A DNA stretch of 64,000 bases, taken from assembly GCF_000975135.1 (NCBI RefSeq), contig NZ_BBRF01000001.1, positions 1,552,380 through 1,616,379 on the forward strand, in the 5' to 3' direction. The position numbers and the translations under genes were made by a program. Shown piece after piece: positions 18,738-26,727 of the stretch. The notes below the pieces were generated by a model. It had not been told where the DNA came from. It did no database searches and saw only the letters and a list, made by a program, of their open reading frames with translations. The stretch is from Demequina aurantiaca. GTDB lineage: Bacteria; Actinomycetota; Actinomycetes; Actinomycetales; Demequinaceae. Every line of letters starts with the position of its first letter. Position 1 is the first letter of the stretch.

Positions 18738-18790
18738 CGTGGGGGTTCGCGGTTTCAGTCTGATTCGACTCTAACCAACGAACCCCCACG
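18738..18790 (-). promoter_or_regulatory. Perfect 12-bp inverted repeat upstream of arcA
   Basis: CGTGGGGGTTCG (18738-18749) and CGAACCCCCACG (18779-18790) are exact reverse complements 29 nt apart. On the arcA strand the downstream arm abuts the ribosome site. The loop holds TAGAGT, a possible -10. Either the leader RNA folds and affects ribosome loading, or two half-sites flank the promoter for a looping regulator. Confidence 0.65.
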
Positions 18791-18862
18791 CGGGCACGCA
18801 ATCGCGCCCACCCGTTTCGCGAGTCGGCGCTCGCGACCCATCGGTACGCAGTGCATGACAAA

Positions 18863-18891
18863 GGCCCCCATTGCGACGTGCAATGAGGGCC
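18863..18891 (-). terminator. Terminator of the microprotein/TM2 operon
   Basis: GGCCCCCATTGC, loop GACGT, GCAATGAGGGCC: an 11-pair stem with one mismatch. It begins 22 bp past the stop of the TM2 gene and separates that operon from arcA. On the minus strand the stem is followed by TTTGTC. Confidence 0.8.
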
Positions 18892-18913
18892 CTCGGGGTG
18901 TCGATGTCGAGTT

Positions 18914-19144
18914 CTAGCCGATGCCGACCGCGCGCTGAGCGTTGACCTCGCGCAGCTGGCCGGGAATGGTGAAGAGGTCGATGATCCACATGATGCCGAA
19001 CACTCCGCCGGTCAACAGGTAGAGGATTCCGCGGCCAATCTTGCCCATGTAGAACTGGTGGATGCCGAGGATCCCGAGAAAGAACCAGAGCACGTAGGTG
19101 ACGCCGGTGGACTTGGGGGGAAGTACTGCATTGACGTAGGCCAT
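18914..19144 (-). CDS. TM2-domain membrane protein
   Basis: This 76-aa protein has the TM2 pattern: a first helix followed by [20 protein letters not shown], then a second helix [15 protein letters not shown]. The His/Gln-Phe-Tyr motif and the Asp near the second helix are typical. The biochemical role of bacterial TM2 proteins is unknown. The start has an AAGGAG ribosome site that overlaps the stop region of the Cys-rich microprotein gene 9 bp upstream, so the two form an operon ending at the hairpin at 18863-18891. Confidence 0.85.
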   Translation of the reverse strand: MAYVNAVLPPKSTGVTYVLWFFLGILGIHQFYMGKIGRGILYLLTGGVFGIMWIIDLFTIPGQLREVNAQRAVGIG

Positions 19145-19153
19145 CGCGACTCC

Positions 19154-19282
19154 TTAGGCGTCAACGCGTTCGCACGCGCAACGGTCCTGCTCGGCGACAC
19201 CCTCGAGCGCCTCGTCGATGTGGAGGCCGCAGCCCTTCCAGGTGGTCTTGCCGCAGGTGTCGCAGTTGGCGGGGGAGCACAT
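19154..19282 (-). CDS. 42-aa Cys-rich zinc-ribbon-like microprotein
   Basis: The peptide MCSPANCDTCGKTTWKGCGL...QDRCACERVDA has seven cysteines, including C7-x2-C10 and C18, and a C-x-C near the end (C35, C37). This suggests a small metal-binding fold. I recall similar short proteins beginning MCxPxxCxxCGKxTWxGCG as common in bacteria, but their role is unknown. A GAAGGA ribosome site lies 8 nt before the ATG at 19280-19282. The TM2 gene follows after 9 bp. Confidence 0.8.
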   Translation of the reverse strand: MCSPANCDTCGKTTWKGCGLHIDEALEGVAEQDRCACERVDA

Positions 19283-19324
19283 AGGTGATTCCTTCAGTCG
19301 TGGGAGTCTGTTGCAAACGTGCCC

Positions 19325-19639
19325 TCAGTCTAAACGGGGCTCACTGGTGTGCTCGTCGTGGATGGCGTCGAGCTTGGCGCCCAGGATCTCCTGGTTGTGG
19401 CCCACGCGTCGCAACGCCTCGAATCCCATGACGATGGGGAGGAACATGATGCCGCTCAGCGCGAAGCCCCCGAGCGCCCAGATCCACGAGAACATGAGCG
19501 ACCCGTCGTCCCTCTTGTCGCCCAAGACCAGTCCGGCGACGAGGCCAAAGATCACGGCGGCGATGAGGGCCCAGAAGATGGCGGCGGTGAAGAAGGCGCC
19601 GACGGGGCGAAGCGGGGCAGTGGGGGAGAGACGCGTCAT
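19325..19639 (-). CDS. Small membrane protein, unknown function
   Basis: This 104-aa protein starts MTRLSPTAPLRPVGAF. It has two hydrophobic helices (about 14-36 and 50-70) and a charged C-terminal tail (RRVGHNQEILGAKLDAIHDE). The frame is open to 19687, but the ATG at 19637-19639 gives a normal small membrane protein. The longer start would overlap the promoter of the divergent RraB-like gene. No family is recognised. Confidence 0.6.
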   Translation of the reverse strand: MTRLSPTAPLRPVGAFFTAAIFWALIAAVIFGLVAGLVLGDKRDDGSLMFSWIWALGGFALSGIMFLPIVMGFEALRRVGHNQEILGAKLDAIHDEHTSEPRLD

Positions 19640-19675
19640 CACCCAACTCTGGCACAGTCGATGCCGGATGAGGGT

Positions 19676-19681
19676 TAGCGT
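19676..19681 (+). promoter_or_regulatory. Candidate -10 (TAGCGT), leaderless
   Basis: TAGCGT ends 6 nt before the ATG at 19688, which has no Shine-Dalgarno sequence. CTGGCA at 19649-19654 is a weak -35 candidate. Confidence 0.45.
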
Positions 19682-19687
19682 GGGCAC

Positions 19688-20071
19688 ATGGGATTGTTCT
19701 CTTCATCGAAGAAGCGTGTTGAGCCGCATGGCCTGCTCAAGGACGACGCCGAACAGTTGGCTCGCCTCGAGTCGCGCGGGGTAGACATCACGGCGCCACG
19801 CGAGAGCGAGTTTGCCGTCTGTTTTAAGACCCAAGCCACGGCCGATGCTGCGGCGGATTCCCTGCGCACGGATCGCGTGTGCCACGAGGTGGTGCTACCC
19901 AGCCACGACGTTCCCGAGTGGACCATCATGCTGACTGTCAGGAATCAGCCGCTGGTGCCCGACTTCCTCCGTGATCGCGTGGACCTGTGCATCGCCCTAG
20001 CCGATGCTCACAAGGGAGAGTACGAAGGCTGGGTTGCCCTGCTGACCGACGATGAGAAAGACGCCATATAG
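19688..20071 (+). CDS. RraB-like protein
   Basis: This 127-aa protein resembles the RraB fold: GLLKDDAEQLARLESRGVDI, then ESEFAVCFKTQATADAAADSL and the C-terminal GEYEGWVALLT. In Escherichia coli RraB binds RNase E and dampens its activity; in actinomycetes the family is poorly studied, so the role is inferred. Start at the ATG with a TANNNT hexamer 6 nt upstream. A small membrane-protein gene follows 3 bp after the stop. Confidence 0.7.
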   Translation: MGLFSSSKKRVEPHGLLKDDAEQLARLESRGVDITAPRESEFAVCFKTQATADAAADSLRTDRVCHEVVLPSHDVPEWTIMLTVRNQPLVPDFLRDRVDLCIALADAHKGEYEGWVALLTDDEKDAI

Positions 20072-20074
20072 CCA

Positions 20075-20332
20075 ATGATCATCAACGAGGTCCTCATCGT
20101 CGTTGTCGTGGCTGTCGCCTCGTGGTGGCTGGTGCGGTCCATCGCTCACCTGCGCGACCCGGACATCGGCCGCAACGGTCGGCTGGATGTGGAGGCCTCG
20201 GCCCTGCTGCTGGTGCTCGGAATTGCGGGCGTGGCGCTGAGTTTCAACCTGGCGGTGCAGATCTCGGGAGGGGTTGCGCTCCTGGTGGGCCTGGGCGCGG
20301 GGTATGCGTTGGTGCGGCGTCGCTCGAATTAG
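20075..20332 (+). CDS. Small membrane protein, unknown function
   Basis: This 85-aa protein has three hydrophobic segments (about 2-22, 42-60 and 63-79) and ends in RRRSN. It starts with ATG at 20075, 3 bp after the RraB-like gene, and is probably translated from the same mRNA. It converges with the lacI-type gene, whose stop lies 8 bp away. No family is recognised. Confidence 0.6.
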   Translation: MIINEVLIVVVVAVASWWLVRSIAHLRDPDIGRNGRLDVEASALLLVLGIAGVALSFNLAVQISGGVALLVGLGAGYALVRRRSN

Positions 20333-20340
20333 GGAGTTCG

Positions 20341-21363
20341 CTACGCGCTTTCGCGAGTGACAATTCGCGAATCTATACGTCGAATACCCGGTTCCACGGT
20401 GCCACTCATCATCCCAAAAAGAAGACTCGCAGCTTCCCTTCCCACAAGTTCAAAGTTCAAATCCACGCTACTCAACTGAGGTCTCGAACCGGTGGTGAGC
20501 ACCTCCCAGTTGTCGAATCCTAAGAGAGCGACACGAGAAGGCACGTTCCAGCCCGCACGTTGCAGCGCGTCGAGCGCTCCACGTGAAATCTGATCATTGC
20601 CACATACGATGCCGTCGAGGTCGGGGTGGCGCTCAATCAGCCGTTCGGTTGCTGAGCGACCCCATTGCTCGGACCAACTCCCAAAATGGGTCATATCGTC
20701 GAGGAGCGTTAGCCCGCGCTCTTGCAGCGCCGCTGTTACCCCCTGTGAGCGCTCAATGGCTGCTGTGTAGTTCGAGACGCCCGAGATATGTGCGATCCGT
20801 GTGCGGCCCTGATCGAGCAGGTACCGAACTGCATCAGCGCCGGCGGCGACGTCATTGGGCACGACAGAAACATCGTTAGGGTCCTCTGACGGGGCGTACG
20901 CGTAAACCACCGGCACGGGAAGATCGCGTCCAATTGGCTTGCGAGCGTTGGTGAGGGCTCCGACGACGATGATTCCGTCGACATTTCTACGTAAAAGTGC
21001 GTCCAGATGGTACTGCTCGCGAATTGAATCGCCGCGCGCGTCGCATAGAAACACTGACATTCGTCCGGTTCCGAACGCGTCCTCCGCTCCCATGAGAATT
21101 GGAAGACTAAAGCGGCCCTCGAGGTCACCTGTGATCAGTCCCACCGTGCCGGTCTGTCCCATGGAAAGGCTGCGCGCTTGCTCGTTTGGGCTAAACCTCA
21201 ATTGCGCGGCTGCGTCCAACACGCGTTGGCGTGTCGACGCGCGCACATGTACGCGGTCGTTAAGAGCCTTGGAGGCGGTTGCGATTGAGACGTCCGCGAG
21301 CTGCGCCACCTGCTTGAGGGTCGCACGGGTGTTGGTTTGTTCGGACGATGGTGTTGCCGACAT
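20341..21363 (-). CDS. LacI-family transcriptional regulator of the arabinoside operon
   Basis: This 340-aa repressor-type regulator has an N-terminal LacI helix-turn-helix at about 15-60 (TLKQVAQLADVSIATASKAL, then the hinge SPNEQARSLSMG). A periplasmic-binding-protein-like ligand domain follows (VGLITGDLEGRFS..., VALLGFDNWEV). The ATG at 21361-21363 has a GAGGAGG site. It diverges from the sugar ABC operon, and LacI-type inverted repeats sit between them, so it very likely controls that operon in response to the imported sugar. Codon usage here is less GC-biased than upstream genes. Confidence 0.9.
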   Translation of the reverse strand: MSATPSSEQTNTRATLKQVAQLADVSIATASKALNDRVHVRASTRQRVLDAAAQLRFSPNEQARSLSMGQTGTVGLITGDLEGRFSLPILMGAEDAFGTGRMSVFLCDARGDSIREQYHLDALLRRNVDGIIVVGALTNARKPIGRDLPVPVVYAYAPSEDPNDVSVVPNDVAAGADAVRYLLDQGRTRIAHISGVSNYTAAIERSQGVTAALQERGLTLLDDMTHFGSWSEQWGRSATERLIERHPDLDGIVCGNDQISRGALDALQRAGWNVPSRVALLGFDNWEVLTTGSRPQLSSVDLNFELVGREAASLLFGMMSGTVEPGIRRIDSRIVTRESA

Positions 21364-21427
21364 CCTTGCGCCTCCTCATTTGAATCCGCATGGCACATCG
21401 AGGTGCCCTCGCCCATTATGCACGGGG

Positions 21428-21523
21428 TTTCGGAAGTTTCGCAAATGTTCACACGGATTCAGTTTGACTGCCCGTAAAACCGGTGTTAGTTTACAGAAAC
21501 CCGTTTCGGTAGAGTTTCCGAAA
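21428..21523 (+). promoter_or_regulatory. Promoter and LacI-type operators of the sugar ABC operon
   Basis: TTGACT (21464-21469), 17-nt spacer and TAGTTT (21487-21492) form a good promoter. GAAAC-CC-GTTTC (21496-21507) sits at the expected start. TTTCGG-N8-CCGAAA (21504-21523) overlaps it downstream. A looser repeat, TTTCGGAAGTTTCGCAAA (21428-21445), lies upstream on the lacI side. The shared GAAA/TTTC half-sites suggest one regulator binding several sites. Confidence 0.7.
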
Positions 21524-21592
21524 TTGGGCAGCGGTGGTTCGCATGGTGGCCATCGAGCTGCACATCAACGACGATAAGAGGCAGGTAGGCAA

Positions 21593-22873
21593 ATGACCAA
21601 TCACAGTTCCCCACGCCGACGCAGCGCGGCTCTTGCAGCTGCGGCTTTCGCGACAGGCGCCTTGGTGATCGCTGGATGCACTCCCGACAATGGGGACGCC
21701 AGTGACGCAGCTAGTGGTTCTAGCGACAGTGGTACTCAAACCATCACGGTGTGGCACTACTTCAGCGACGACAATCAGGTCAAGGTCATGGATGATTATA
21801 AGGACCTATTCGAGGCCAACAACGAAGGTGCCACTGTCGAGAATGTTTTCGTTCCTTACGATCAACTCAATTCACGGCTAATCACCGGTGCCAGCACTGA
21901 AACTGGACCCGATGTGGTCGTATTCAACGGCGCAGATGCGAGCACGCTCGCGCTTGGTGACGTCCTTGCTCCAATCGATGACTATTGGGCAGACTTTGCA
22001 GATGCGGGACAATTCCCGGAGTCGGTTGTTCACAGTCTTGATGGATCCGCATATGCGGTCCAGGGCTATGTGAACCTGCTCGGACTTTGGTACAACGCAG
22101 ACATCCTCGCCGAGGTGGGCGTCGAACCGCCTACGTCCATTGACGAACTCAACTCAGCACTGGACAAGGTTGTCGCCGCTGGCTACTCAGGCATTACCTT
22201 GTCAGGACTTCCTAACTCGCAGGGCGAGTGGCAAGGCTATCCATGGATGTCAGCGTTCGGTTTCAACTACGACGACCCACAGGTGCAGCCACTGACTGAT
22301 GCGTTCTCAATGATTCAGAACTGGACAGACTCCGGAGCATTGACTGCCGAGGCAGTGACGTGGGACCAGACCGTCCCGTTCCAGACGTTCGCGGCAGGAA
22401 ACGTTGCCTTCGCCGAGAATGGGAACTGGCAGATGGGTACCGCGGCTGCGACAGCTGACTTCGAGTACGGCGTTGTTCCATTGCCGGTGGGAGAAACTGG
22501 ACAGGTATACCTGGGTGGCGAAGGGGAAGGTATTGGTGCCTTCAGCCAGAACCCCGATCTCGCGTGGAAGTACCTGTCTGAAACTTACTTCAGCACCGAG
22601 GGCCAGCTGATCGCGGCAGATGTCGTAGGGAGCATCCCTGCCCGTGCGGATGCTGCGCAGGACGACGCGGTCACCAGCAATGCGCTTTTGGATGCGTTTG
22701 CAACGTCTATCGACAGCAACGGTGCGAACTACCCGTCCCCTGCCATTGCACCCGAGTCGGTCGCAGATCAGCAGTTGGAGGTAGGTCAGGTGTGGAGTTC
22801 CGTCATTGGCGGCCAGCTCACACCTGATGCTGCAGCTGAACAGGTTGTCACCGCGCTCGCAGGTCTGAAGTAA
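21593..22873 (+). CDS. Sugar ABC transporter substrate-binding lipoprotein
   Basis: This 426-aa type 1 extracellular solute-binding protein (MalE/UgpB group) has a signal peptide with lipobox VIAGC (Cys29), followed by a Ser/Asp-rich linker. The binding fold starts at about ITVWHYFSDDNQ. It captures the sugar outside the cell for the two permeases that follow. With a GH127 enzyme in the same operon, an L-arabinofuranose-containing oligosaccharide is the likely ligand. No ATPase gene is present; CUT1 systems often share an MsmK-like ATPase encoded elsewhere. Confidence 0.92.
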   Translation: MTNHSSPRRRSAALAAAAFATGALVIAGCTPDNGDASDAASGSSDSGTQTITVWHYFSDDNQVKVMDDYKDLFEANNEGATVENVFVPYDQLNSRLITGASTETGPDVVVFNGADASTLALGDVLAPIDDYWADFADAGQFPESVVHSLDGSAYAVQGYVNLLGLWYNADILAEVGVEPPTSIDELNSALDKVVAAGYSGITLSGLPNSQGEWQGYPWMSAFGFNYDDPQVQPLTDAFSMIQNWTDSGALTAEAVTWDQTVPFQTFAAGNVAFAENGNWQMGTAAATADFEYGVVPLPVGETGQVYLGGEGEGIGAFSQNPDLAWKYLSETYFSTEGQLIAADVVGSIPARADAAQDDAVTSNALLDAFATSIDSNGANYPSPAIAPESVADQQLEVGQVWSSVIGGQLTPDAAAEQVVTALAGLK

Positions 22874-22916
22874 CAGACACCATAATTCGCTCCCGAGCTT
22901 AGGAGACATCGCTGTC

Positions 22917-23876
22917 ATGGCAATAGAACCTCAGGCGACTCGGCCCTCCCACCACGGCGCCCACCGTGGTGGGAGGCGGGGCGTGCCTCACTCCATCCGC
23001 CGTCTCGCGTCGCGCAGGCAGTTGCTCTTCGCTGCGCCGGCGGCCGTTTTCCTGACAATCTTCGCGATCTATCCGCTCCTGCAATTAATGCGGATGAGTG
23101 TCAGCGATGTCACCGTTTCCACGCTCAATGATCCGTGGCAGTACTCGGGCCTAGAGAATTTCCAAACGGACTTCGCTAGCCCCGCGTTTGGTGAGACGGT
23201 ACTCAACACGGTTATCTTCGTCACAATCGTCACATTGCTTGGTCTGGCAGGTGGCCTGGGTGCGGCAATTCTGCTGTCGAAATCGGGCAGGTGGACCGGC
23301 TTCATCCTGGGCCTATTGGTCTTCATCTGGGCATTGCCGCCGGTCGTCAATGGCTCAGTGTGGAAGTTTCTCTTGGGAAGCTCTGGCCTGTTCAATTCCA
23401 TAGGCCTTGAGACTGGGTTGACGACACAACCCATTCCTTTCCTCTTCGACGACTCGATTGCACTGTATTCCGTTGCCTTAGTGAATGCTTGGGCGGTAAT
23501 CCCCTTCAACGCGCTGGTGTTTCGCGCGTCGATTATGGGCATCTCGCCAGAAGTGTTTGAGGCCGCGAGGATGGATGGGGCCTCGCGTTGGGAAGAGATT
23601 CGCCACATTATCGTTCCCGTCGTGAAGCCCACCACGCTCGTGCTGCTAGTTCTCACGGTGGTCTATGGCTTTAGATCCTTCGACTTCATATATGTCATGA
23701 CCTTCGGCGGGCCAGGGGTGGCCACCACCACATTGCCGTTCTTGGGTTATATCCAGGCATTTGTTCGTTTCGATTTTGGTCTAGGAGCAGCGACCGCCGT
23801 GATAGCTGTCGCGATGGTGATTGTGCTGGCAGTCCTCTATGCCCGAAGCGTCCGCCGTGAGGAGGCGAATTCGTGA
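22917..23876 (+). CDS. Sugar ABC transporter permease (MalF type)
   Basis: This 319-aa CUT1-family inner-membrane permease has six predicted helices. The EAA loop that docks the ATPase is present (EAARMDGASRWEEIRHIIV). The Arg-rich N-terminal tail is cytoplasmic. It lies 43 bp after the binding protein, and its stop overlaps the next permease start (GTGA). Confidence 0.92.
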   Translation: MAIEPQATRPSHHGAHRGGRRGVPHSIRRLASRRQLLFAAPAAVFLTIFAIYPLLQLMRMSVSDVTVSTLNDPWQYSGLENFQTDFASPAFGETVLNTVIFVTIVTLLGLAGGLGAAILLSKSGRWTGFILGLLVFIWALPPVVNGSVWKFLLGSSGLFNSIGLETGLTTQPIPFLFDDSIALYSVALVNAWAVIPFNALVFRASIMGISPEVFEAARMDGASRWEEIRHIIVPVVKPTTLVLLVLTVVYGFRSFDFIYVMTFGGPGVATTTLPFLGYIQAFVRFDFGLGAATAVIAVAMVIVLAVLYARSVRREEANS

Positions 23877-24754
23877 ACACCGCAGTGAATGAATCGGTTG
23901 CCAAGTCCGGCGACTCGAGTCGACCGTCGGGAATCAAAGCACGGTTTAAGTCGCCCGTGGCAACACCGCTACGGTTCGTTCTCTTCCTCATCTATGGCAT
24001 CCCGATGCTGTGGATTGTGTTGACATCGCTGAAGTCACCGAGTGACGTAATTTCTTCGCAGTCCTCGTTCGTGTTCATACCTACCCTCGACGCGTACTCC
24101 GAGGCGCTCAGCAATTCCGGGCTGTACACCGCGCTTCAGCAATCGTTGGTAATTGCGACGGGCACAGTGGTGCTCACGTTGCTGCTGGCAATTCCCGCTG
24201 GCTATGGGTTGGCTCGAGTGGACTCGCGCATTACAACTGTCGGCCTAGGAATGTTGATCGTCCTGCAGATGCTGCCACAAACCTCCAACGTCATTCCGCT
24301 CTACCAGATCTTTGGCCAGTGGAACTTGTTGAATACCAACGCGGGCGTGATTATCGCGGACACCGCCATGCTGGTTCCGTTTGGGGTGTTGCTTATGCGG
24401 CCGTTCTTCCGCGCCGTGCCGGTGGCACTTGAAGAGGCTGCAAAGCTGGACGGTGCGGGCACGTTTCGTACCTTCTTTTCCATCATGATGCCCATCGCGC
24501 GCAATGGAATTGCGACCACAGGCACGTTGATTTTCCTGCTCGCATGGGGGGAATTCCTCTATGCGGTCAACTTCTTCCTTACCCCAAACAATTACCCGCT
24601 CAGCGCGCTACTGGCACAGCAGGTGTCTGCATTTGGCATCGACTGGCCCGGTCTTATGGCGCTCGCGGTCATCACATCGATTCCGATCATGGTGTTGTTC
24701 GCCTTTACCTACCGATTGCTTCGCGAGGGACTCACGTTAGGAGCCGTCAAGTGA
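23873..24754 (+). CDS. Sugar ABC transporter permease (MalG type)
   Basis: This 293-aa CUT1-family permease carries the EAA loop (LEEAAKLDGAGTFRTFFSI) and six helices. It starts with GTG at 23873, overlapping the upstream permease by 4 bp. It ends with a 4-bp GTGA overlap into the glycosidase gene, so transport and hydrolysis are translationally coupled. Confidence 0.92.
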   Translation: MNTAVNESVAKSGDSSRPSGIKARFKSPVATPLRFVLFLIYGIPMLWIVLTSLKSPSDVISSQSSFVFIPTLDAYSEALSNSGLYTALQQSLVIATGTVVLTLLLAIPAGYGLARVDSRITTVGLGMLIVLQMLPQTSNVIPLYQIFGQWNLLNTNAGVIIADTAMLVPFGVLLMRPFFRAVPVALEEAAKLDGAGTFRTFFSIMMPIARNGIATTGTLIFLLAWGEFLYAVNFFLTPNNYPLSALLAQQVSAFGIDWPGLMALAVITSIPIMVLFAFTYRLLREGLTLGAVK

Positions 24755-26727
24755 CAGCTTCATCCCACATCTCAGCCACCGATTTCATAAGGAACCTCAC
24801 ATTGAACTCTCCGTCACAAGTCCGTCTCGTCCCAGTCCAGCCGTCGAGGGGAATGCTCCACCCTCTTGGCATAGAGCAAGTGCGTATCGAGAGTGGCTTC
24901 TGGGCGGAGATGCAGAACCTTAACTCGACAGCGATGATCCAGCATTGTGAGGAATGGATGGAGCGCCTCGGCTGGATCGGCAACTTTGACGCCGTTGTCG
25001 ACGGCCGTATCGTTACCGAGCGGCAAGGTCGTGAGTTCTCAGACTCTGATGTTTACAAACTCATGGAAGCGATGGCATGGGAAATTGGCCGCAGCGGCGA
25101 TGGGTCGCTGGACTCGAGGTTCACGGCACTCGTTGGGCGGATCCAACCGGTGCAAGAAGCAGACGGTTATCTGAACACCCGCTTTGGTCGCGCTGGGCAG
25201 CCACCGCGGTACAGCGACCTTGAGTGGGGTCACGAGCTCTACTGCTACGGTCACCTTCTGCAAGCCGCGGTGGCTCGGGGACGCACGCGCGGCCTAGATG
25301 ACCCCTTCGTTGACATTGCGCGACGCGCAGCAGACCACGTGTGCGACACCTTTGGTCCGGACGGAATTCTGTCAGTCTGTGGACACGCGGAGGTCGAAGT
25401 CGCACTCGTCGAATTTGGCCGAATGACAGACCAGGAGCGCTACATCGATCAGGCGAAACTGTTTGTCGATCGACGCGGCCATGGCGTGCTGGAAGACATC
25501 GAATTTGGTCGTGCGTACTACCAGGATGACGAGCCGATCCGGGACTCGGTCGTACTCCGAGGTCACTCGGTGCGCGCGACATACCTCGCTGCAGGGGCTA
25601 TCGATTTGAGTATTGAGCAGGGCGACGATGAGCTATTCAGCGCCGTGAAGCAACAGATGGATGCAACGCTGGCGCGCCGCACGTACATTACCGGTGGAAT
25701 GGGCGCGCACCACGAGGGGGAGTCCTTCGGGGCTGATTTTGAGCTTCCCTCTGATCGTGCCTATGCCGAGACGTGTGCTGGCATCGGATCAATGATGACC
25801 AACTATCGGTTGTTGTTGGCAACAGGTGACATGAAGTACGCCGACGTGATTGAGCGGACACTATTTAACGTGCTCGCCACGTCGCCGGCTGAGGACGGCC
25901 GTAGTTTCTTCTACGCGAATACGCTGCACCAACGTGAGCCAGGAACTGTCCCGGCAGAAGACGAAGTTTCCGCACGTGCTTCATCGAGCATGCGTGCGCC
26001 TTGGTTCGCCGTGTCCTGTTGCCCGACGAACGTGTCCCGGACTGTTGCTTCATTGGGCGCGTATGTCGCGACGTCGACAGCAGACGGCGTACAGGTGTTG
26101 CAGTACGCCGAGGGTGAGATTGCTGCAGAGCTATCCAACGGCCGAGTGGCACTGCGCGTTGAGACGGACTATCCGAATGACGGCACGATAGTCGTTACCG
26201 TGGCCAAGACCATCGACCATGCGTGGACTATCGGACTTCGTGTTCCGGCCTGGGCAGGTGAGTCAGCAATACTGCGAGTACGCGGTGAAGAGCAGCGCGT
26301 CCAGCCGGGTTTAGTTGAAGTAGCCGGACCATTTGCTGTGGGTGAGGTGATTGAACTTGAGCTACCGCTCGGCGTGCGCGTCGTGAGGCCAGATGTACGT
26401 GTCGACGCCCTGCGCGGGCAAATTGCCTTTGAGCGTGGGCCTTTAGTTCTATGCGTGGAGTCTGTCGATGCGCCCGATGTGCAGAAGGTGGATGAATTGC
26501 GTGTCGCAGGTGCGCCAATGGTGGACGAATACGGGGTGGTGCGTGTGCCCATGATTTCGATCAACACCCCCGAACGTGCATGGCCATACACAGACGAAAT
26601 CAGCGCGTCCCCAGTTGGGGGAGCCAGCGGCGTGCCGCTCGTCCCGTACTTTAGTTGGGGCAACCGGGGGTCTTCTACTATGAGGGTTTGGATCCCAACC
26701 ACGGATGATGTGTTGGGAAGGGCCTAG
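24751..26727 (+). CDS. GH127-family beta-L-arabinofuranosidase
   Basis: This 658-aa glycoside hydrolase resembles HypBA1. YAETCAGIG provides the Glu-x-Cys of the zinc/nucleophile site, and SCCPTNVSRT provides the paired cysteines, one of which is the catalytic nucleophile in this family. It has no signal peptide, so it acts on imported sugar in the cytoplasm. The start is GTG at 24751 overlapping the permease stop; the frame is open further upstream but without support. Its stop overlaps that of the convergent MFS gene (CTAG). It is the last gene of the LacI-controlled operon. Confidence 0.9.
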   Translation: MTASSHISATDFIRNLTLNSPSQVRLVPVQPSRGMLHPLGIEQVRIESGFWAEMQNLNSTAMIQHCEEWMERLGWIGNFDAVVDGRIVTERQGREFSDSDVYKLMEAMAWEIGRSGDGSLDSRFTALVGRIQPVQEADGYLNTRFGRAGQPPRYSDLEWGHELYCYGHLLQAAVARGRTRGLDDPFVDIARRAADHVCDTFGPDGILSVCGHAEVEVALVEFGRMTDQERYIDQAKLFVDRRGHGVLEDIEFGRAYYQDDEPIRDSVVLRGHSVRATYLAAGAIDLSIEQGDDELFSAVKQQMDATLARRTYITGGMGAHHEGESFGADFELPSDRAYAETCAGIGSMMTNYRLLLATGDMKYADVIERTLFNVLATSPAEDGRSFFYANTLHQREPGTVPAEDEVSARASSSMRAPWFAVSCCPTNVSRTVASLGAYVATSTADGVQVLQYAEGEIAAELSNGRVALRVETDYPNDGTIVVTVAKTIDHAWTIGLRVPAWAGESAILRVRGEEQRVQPGLVEVAGPFAVGEVIELELPLGVRVVRPDVRVDALRGQIAFERGPLVLCVESVDAPDVQKVDELRVAGAPMVDEYGVVRVPMISINTPERAWPYTDEISASPVGGASGVPLVPYFSWGNRGSSTMRVWIPTTDDVLGRA

